Assembly (NCBI RefSeq): GCF_047495875.1
Contig: NC_092464.1
Coordinates: 21,670,865 to 21,734,864, forward strand
DNA: 64,000 nucleotides
DNA from: Pithys albifrons albifrons
Lineage: Eukaryota > Chordata > Aves > Passeriformes > Thamnophilidae
Direction of reading: 5' to 3'
Position numbers and translations under genes: made by a program. Each line of letters starts with the position of its first letter. Within the stretch, counting starts at the first letter, position 1. Shown here piece after piece: positions 57,970-64,000 of the stretch. The notes beneath the pieces were generated by a model. That model was not told where the DNA came from, made no database searches, and worked only from the letters and a program-made list of their open reading frames with translations.

Positions 57970-60900
57970 AATGTAACTGGAAAATCAGACAAAATTCCAG
58001 GCACAAACAAGCACTTCTTTGATATCATGCTGTATATGATTTTTTCTTCTGGTATGACTCAAAGACAAGAAAATTCCAGTTTGCTTTAAAAAGAATAAGT
58101 GACTGAAGGCCACAGATTACTACTACTCTTTCTTCAGAAAGATAATAAGCACAGAGAGGAAAAAAAGGCAAAATGTAATTTAAGCAGTATTTGTGCAAGG
58201 GCCATTGCAAGCATAAGCATTTGCACATGCTGTTGAGAAATGGGAAGTGAGAGTAACATTTGCACACATACACAATAAAATCCACAATTTACAAGTTGGT
58301 AGTATGAATAAATAGGAACCCTAGAACATAAAAAACACTGCAGAGAAAATTCATTCAGCAAGAGTAAAATATAAAAAATGTAATCCTCTGGGGAAACCCT
58401 TCACTGATCATGGTGGAAAGACCCCCCTGCTCTTCCCAAAGGGATTCCATGAACAGAGGGTGTTAGAAGAATTTGCTACTCAGTCTAGCATATGCCTGTT
58501 GCTCTTAAATGACAGAACAACAGTCAGGAGAATAATTGTATGGCAAGTAGAGTTTCAAAATCAACTATAACTGTTTGGTAGGGGCTTCAGGTATGTCTTT
58601 TTTGTTTAGGAAAGTTTGGGAGTTTTTTATTAGCAGTGTTATTCAACAATGACAGTGACTATTTTTGAAAAATTCTGATGTGCTAAAGTTGTAGGTACAC
58701 ATCTGAATGTTAAATTTGCAGGTATTCCAAGAAGCAGATGAAAATTGGAAGAAGTAGGCAACACATAATATTTAAATGGAAATAACACAAAGCTATTCAT
58801 TAACAGCAAAAGTAAGTATGTCTCTGGAGGCAAAAGGCAGAACAATGTTGACTTTGACTAACGACTTACTTAATCCTACATTCTTGGTTATTACTTGAGT
58901 TAGTGGAGGGTATTTAGAAATAGCCAAACTAGGCTGATCATTAAGAAAGTTTGCAGAATTCAGCTGTAATATTATTTCAGAATGCCATTGAATTCAATTT
59001 TCTGAGCACCTTCATCTGTTTTTCTTTGTCTACTAGGTTAGAAAATCTAAGTGGGTTATATGAGGGTACCTCTCCTGTTATCTTCTTGTTTAATATTTTA
59101 AGAGGGTAAGTATTTTCAAGCTTTTGTTTGATCTGAAAAAGATTTTATTTTTTCCCAGAGAGGAGTATGCAGACAAGTATTCCTGAGAGTCTGTTAGCTT
59201 CTGAGGTATTTTCAGCCAAAAGTGCATATTCACTTTCTGTGTGAGGAGGAATTTTTTCAAAGATATTTTCATAAATCTACTCAATCTAGATGACAAGTGA
59301 CTATGCAGACTTTTTTTTTTTTAGAAAATGACGGGTTTAACAGTCACATATAATCTTAAACTGCAGGTGCCTTACTGTTGATGATTACACAGTAGGAGAG
59401 GAATGAGAAGGAATGGAGAAGGAAAGAAATGGTTCCCTGCTCGAGTGGAAGATGGGATGGCGGGGCAACTTGTGTAATTTCTAATGGGCTGCTGGTCAAC
59501 AGTAAAAATTCCACAATAAACATTACTAGCTCTTTTCAATATTTTTTTCAATATTTTTTATTTACAATATTGGAGTGAATGTTACTGTTTCACTCTCTGT
59601 GATAGTACTATGTGGAGGAAATCTAGGAACAACTCCTGCTTTATTTCCAACTCAGTGCTAGGATGACTTCATTCAACAGGACAAAATTCAAGCTTATTTC
59701 TACCAGTGATCAGTGATAACACACATGAGTAGACCAAGAGTTGTCACTTCAGTCTGCCACTTTACCTTCATTCTTTTGATAAATCCCAAGTGCTGAAAAT
59801 AAATGACTTTGATACCATCTGTACTTGCAATTAGTACTAAAGTTACGAATATGTTCTTGTGGATGTAATTGAGGGCAAAACTTGAGGCTGCTAGATTTCA
59901 ATTCACTGTACAAACACAATTTCTTCCAGTTAGTTGACACCTTTTAAACTTTATGTCTTTAATGAGAGAAACTGAAATGAGAAAACTCCTTAATGAGGAA
60001 AATTGAAATGGAGATGGCTCTACAGGCTCAATGTAAACCACAAAGGGAGGGTAGACTATTTTGTTTTCCCACTAACTCACTGGATCAAATCCTGTCTCCT
60101 TAAATCAGTTCATTACATCCCATTTCTTTATTACAAACAAGATTTTTCCTTTAGAGCCTCAAATTTCCTATGCTTAGGAAAAAGGGCTCTGAAGGTCATG
60201 TAATCACTTATATTTAAAAAAAAATTAAAATTTGGCTTACTATCCTCTGCTTTGTTTGCTTGAAGCACATTTCTATTTAGTTTAAATGTGTTTCTCTACT
60301 AATTTGGGCACAGAAAAGATTCTGTAAGTAGTGTTCTTTAAAACCTGGGAGTGAATTTAGGGGCATGAAGTCAGGTTTTCTATGCCACTTTCTCTAAGTA
60401 ATCTTGAAATTAGTGAGGGGAACACTGCCCATGTTCTGTCCAGATGGTTATTGAATTATGAACATTAGTTAATAGAAGACACAACTCAAAGCAATTTAGA
60501 AGCATATGAAGTTAACATGAAACATCCAGGCTGCAATCCAAAGTGGAACAGATGGATCTGAAATTGGTTAATGCTAGATCAAGGAAAGCTCAAGTATTTG
60601 TACTTATTAGTGCTATCTAGGTTACCCCTAGTGATCACGATGCACCCATGCATGCCCTAGTTTGCCTGCACATTGCACTAAGCTAGCCTGATCCAAGGCA
60701 CTACAGAGGCAATAGAAGAGTTGTCGCACAGTGCCTTTAACCATTTCCCTGTTAAGTAAAACTTTGATAGTTCTGTCTCCAGCCATCCTCACACTAAAAG
60801 TTTTATTTGTGATGGCTTCCTTTGTAAACATATTATTGGTATATATTTTTTCAGAAGTAAAGTTTCTTTATTTTCCCTTCTTGCAGCATGACCATCTGGT

Positions 60901-63900
60901 ACCACTTCAGCTTTAACCTCATCTTCTAGATCTTTTATTCTCACTTGTTCACTTATCCGTTGTTTTCACCTGTCTCTCTAAGTAATAATAAGCATACATC
61001 TTTCCATGCTTCAATGTCCATGCTCCTTGCTCTGCTCTGTCTTCTCTCTTTTTGCTCTCTGTCATGGCTCATGAGACACAGGGTTCAAAACTTTATTTTA
61101 GAGAAATGAAAGATACTGCATTTTCTCCAGTCTTCCTGTCACTCCTCACTTTAACATTGATCTTTTCTCTGTTTTTTTCTTCTCTGATTTTTTTAAAATA
61201 AGCCAGTGTCTACCACTAGACCAAATAGTTATCTCCTCACACAATGTAACATATTATTATTTCATCTTTCATTAGAAAAAATATATTAGTTTGTGCTTAC
61301 AGCAAAAATATAATACAGCTTTAGGCCTTACAGAATTGTGTTTAGGAGATTAAAGAACAATTGTTCTGATCCATGAAATTAACTACAAAACACTAATCAC
61401 AATCAAATTTAGCACACTAAAAGGGGATTCAATTAAAAATTTAAATGCCTTAGAATTTTACTTTCTGATTTGTAGAACTGCAGCTCACTCTTACCAATCC
61501 TGACTATATTGCTTTCCCCTAACACGTGTATCGAGGACAGTAATTTCCATGTGGAATCCTCTCTTTAATGCCTTTCTTTCTGGGCAACACCAGTTTATTT
61601 GAAGGGACGGTCTCTTCCACTCCTACTCTGTTGTCACATTTTCGGTCTGTAACGATGCTGCGATGGTAGGTCTGTAAGTGACCTGGAAGCTCCCCTGGGA
61701 TCAGATTGCTGTTTAAGGATTGAGCCCTGTCAGTTTGCCTGCCCTGCCGGGAACTTATTCTTATCTATGGTAATTGCTTTTAGAGCTGGAAAGCAAAAAG
61801 TCTCTTCTCTGAGATTCCCATGCTTCATCCTTGCTTATGGCAGACCAGTTTCACAGCTGCTCCAGCCCACTTAGGAGTCATTTTTCTTTCACCTAGTGGA
61901 TATAAATCTGCTGCATTCTGGCTACAATTGACTGTCCCGCTGCTTCACTTTAGGACTTGTCCATTCAGCACTGCTTAATGATCCTGATCCTGCAGTCCCT
62001 TGGCACTGGCCCTAAGTTGGGTGGGAGAGGGGTCAAGTTCAAGGCTGATTGAGAGAAGCAGAAGTGACTGCTCCTTTCAAGTCAAACTAGGGTGAGCAAT
62101 TTCTGCTGGCTTGCTCAATCTAGGATGCAGCTGCAGTCCACGCTATTTAAAGGCAAATGTTTACAGGAGAGAACCAGTTTTCACAAGACAAACAATTTTC
62201 TCTGGTTCTAACAGATTTTCCAGTTATTGATCAGCACAGCTACTCTTTGAAAGGGCAAGAGCGAGCTCACTGGGGTGATCAGCAAAGGAGCAGAATTTGC
62301 ACTGTATTAATTTGTATGATCCCAACTGTATGTTCAATGGTATTGCTTCCAGCCATATTACATAGCTGTAGAAATTTCAAGGCTGACTACTGTCACTTCC
62401 AGGGTCTATAGCAGCTGCTGGGGATTGCTAGAGTGAGGATGACCCGGATTTACCTTTTTCCTGCATAATTCCTCAGTTGCAAAATTTCTAACAGGGACAA
62501 GAATCCAGCTCTGAAAGTAAAAATGTTTCCCTTCTGCTCTGTGCACACCATGCCAGAATTGATGTAGCCATGGGAAAAGGGGAAAACTGACAGCTCTTCA
62601 GGAATAGCCAACTGGAGATCAGGCAAACAAATAAAAGGGATTTTCTCATATTGAATGTTTGTGGGAGAACAGGGCAAAATAAAACCCATTTTTTTTATTT
62701 TTCATTTACAATGAGCGCTTCAAATTTTTAGACCTGTATTGTTTCTTGCTCTTTAGTGAAATGCCTGCTTTAGACAACATTTTGCATCATTAATTCCCCT
62801 GATCCTGCTTGCTGCTGCATGTGGGAAGGCCTGTGCTCCCATGTGGAGCCTTACCGTTTTTAATGGTGTGCTGTGTGGACAAAGGCAGTTCCCCCTGGAG
62901 AGAAACTTTCAGCATGAGATGCATTAGTCAGTCTTGCCGTGTTTGAGTTGATCTCCTAGGCAAAAAAAAAAAAAAGCTGCACATGCATCTGCATCCACAT
63001 GCACACAAAAGTACACATGCACAAATACAGACCAGACATGAAAAGAAGCTATTCTGGTTAATTTTTGTGTTGTCTAAATTATAAGCTGACAGTATCCCCT
63101 GGTATCCTGGAACAGCATTATCAATTGCAGCATCTCACAGGAAGAGATTTCTCATTTTCACGTTTTGATTTTTGAGGATAGAGCTACAGTTGTTTTATAT
63201 GTACATTTTAATTTTTTATTCATATTTGCTGTTGAATCATAGTTTTACATCCAGATGAAGAAAGTCAAGGACAGTTCTCTTTCAGCTGAAAACATTCTTT
63301 CTTTAAAAATTTGGCTGCTGTATTCTTTGATTTATTGCTTTGCTTATGTTGGACAAGATACCAAGTCTCATGCCACAATATTCCTATTATGAATGAGTGG
63401 TTTTTTTCTCTTCTCTCAGTGACAGATAAATCAGAAGACCTTGCACTTTAGGAGACAAAGTTACAGTTTCTGAATACTACATTAATTGTGTGAGAGAGTG
63501 TGTGCATTTGGGACCCTGTACCTGCCTGTTTAATTGCCTTGCAGAAGCTCTCAGTTCCTGTATTGTCATGCAGATGCTATAGGCATCTTCCTGTTCCAAG
63601 GAGTGTGAAAATCGTACTTAGTGAAACTTCTCCTCTTGTTTGTACCAGTGACAACAACCATACATGAAAACCCATGTTTACAGACAAATAATTTTCTCAG
63701 GAAAACAGATGAGACAAACTAATCAGAGATAAAAGGCATAGTTTATAAATTTGGGGGTATATTTTCATTTCCTGTTTGAAAATCTATCAATTCCAAAATG
63801 TTAACTTGGTATATTTAATATAGTTGTCTGTAACATGGAAGACACTTTGCTAGAAATATGCAGAACCAGTTCCAGCTACTTATGTTCTAAAAATTTGTGG

Positions 63901-63920
63901 CTTCCTCTGTTAAATTCCTC
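57970..63920. other. Gene-free AT-rich region
   Basis: No open frame resembles a known protein or has exon structure. There are an A13 run near 62,962 followed by a degenerate CACATG-rich stretch to about 63,030, a T12 run near 59,312, and CT-rich sequence around 60.95-61.2 kb. Nothing else stands out. Confidence 0.7.
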
Positions 63921-64000
63921 TGTTTTAGGTTGAACTGGCAAAATGCCAATTGCCCAATACAGAGTGTCACAACCGCTCCCCCCCTGCTGAGAAAAGGGAG
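63921..64000 (+). mobile_element. Possible 5' end of an endogenous retroviral LTR, cut by the window edge
   Basis: TGTTTTAGGTTGAACTGGC begins at 63,921, followed by AAAATGCCAATTGCCCAATA and a C-rich string. A TGTTTTAGGTTG opening resembles avian retroviral LTR starts, and base composition changes abruptly here. The element would extend beyond the window, so neither its end nor a target duplication can be checked. Confidence 0.4.

Overview
The window is vertebrate nuclear DNA, almost certainly from a bird and probably a songbird. It has long AT-rich non-coding stretches, two CpG-island promoters, short introns, CR1 LINE 3' ends and a solo retroviral LTR. I find two protein-coding genes, both complete and intact: C1QL3 (+ strand, about 24-29.5 kb) and PTER (- strand, about 32.8-43.2 kb, with a probable promoter near 54 kb). 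They are arranged tail-to-tail, as I recall from human chromosome 10p13. The 'bird' call rests on repeat type and gene structure. 'Songbird' is a weaker inference from the look of the LTRs.

Layout. 1-22.5 kb is gene-free DNA upstream of C1QL3, with no RSU1 exon recognised. 22,554-22,909 is an uninterrupted polypurine tract containing about 81 perfect GAAA units. 23.6-26.4 kb is the C1QL3 CpG island, with a TATA-like box, a 659-nt leader lacking any ATG, and coding exon 1. Intron 1 follows (24,864-29,317), then coding exon 2 (29,318-29,497). 29.5-32.8 kb holds the facing 3' UTRs of the two genes. 32,845-43,190 holds four PTER coding exons. Their introns carry a CR1 fragment and a 650-bp solo LTR with a perfect 5-bp target duplication. 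43.2-54 kb is the presumed PTER 5' leader intron and contains a short interstitial telomeric repeat. About 53.99-54.72 kb is the PTER CpG island with a 20-bp minisatellite; a 59-bp triple repeat follows at its edge. 55-64 kb is gene-free with two more CR1 fragments and, at the very end, what looks like the start of another LTR.

C1QL3 is a secreted neuronal C1q/TNF-family synaptic organiser. PTER is a cytosolic zinc amidohydrolase-fold enzyme, recently assigned as an N-acetyltaurine hydrolase. They share no pathway, and their adjacency is conserved synteny rather than a functional unit. Both spliced reading frames give exactly the expected lengths (255 and 349 residues) with consensus splice sites and all diagnostic residues. 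I found no tRNA or rRNA gene, no CRISPR array and no undescribed biological system. The most interesting signals are regulatory or repeat-based.
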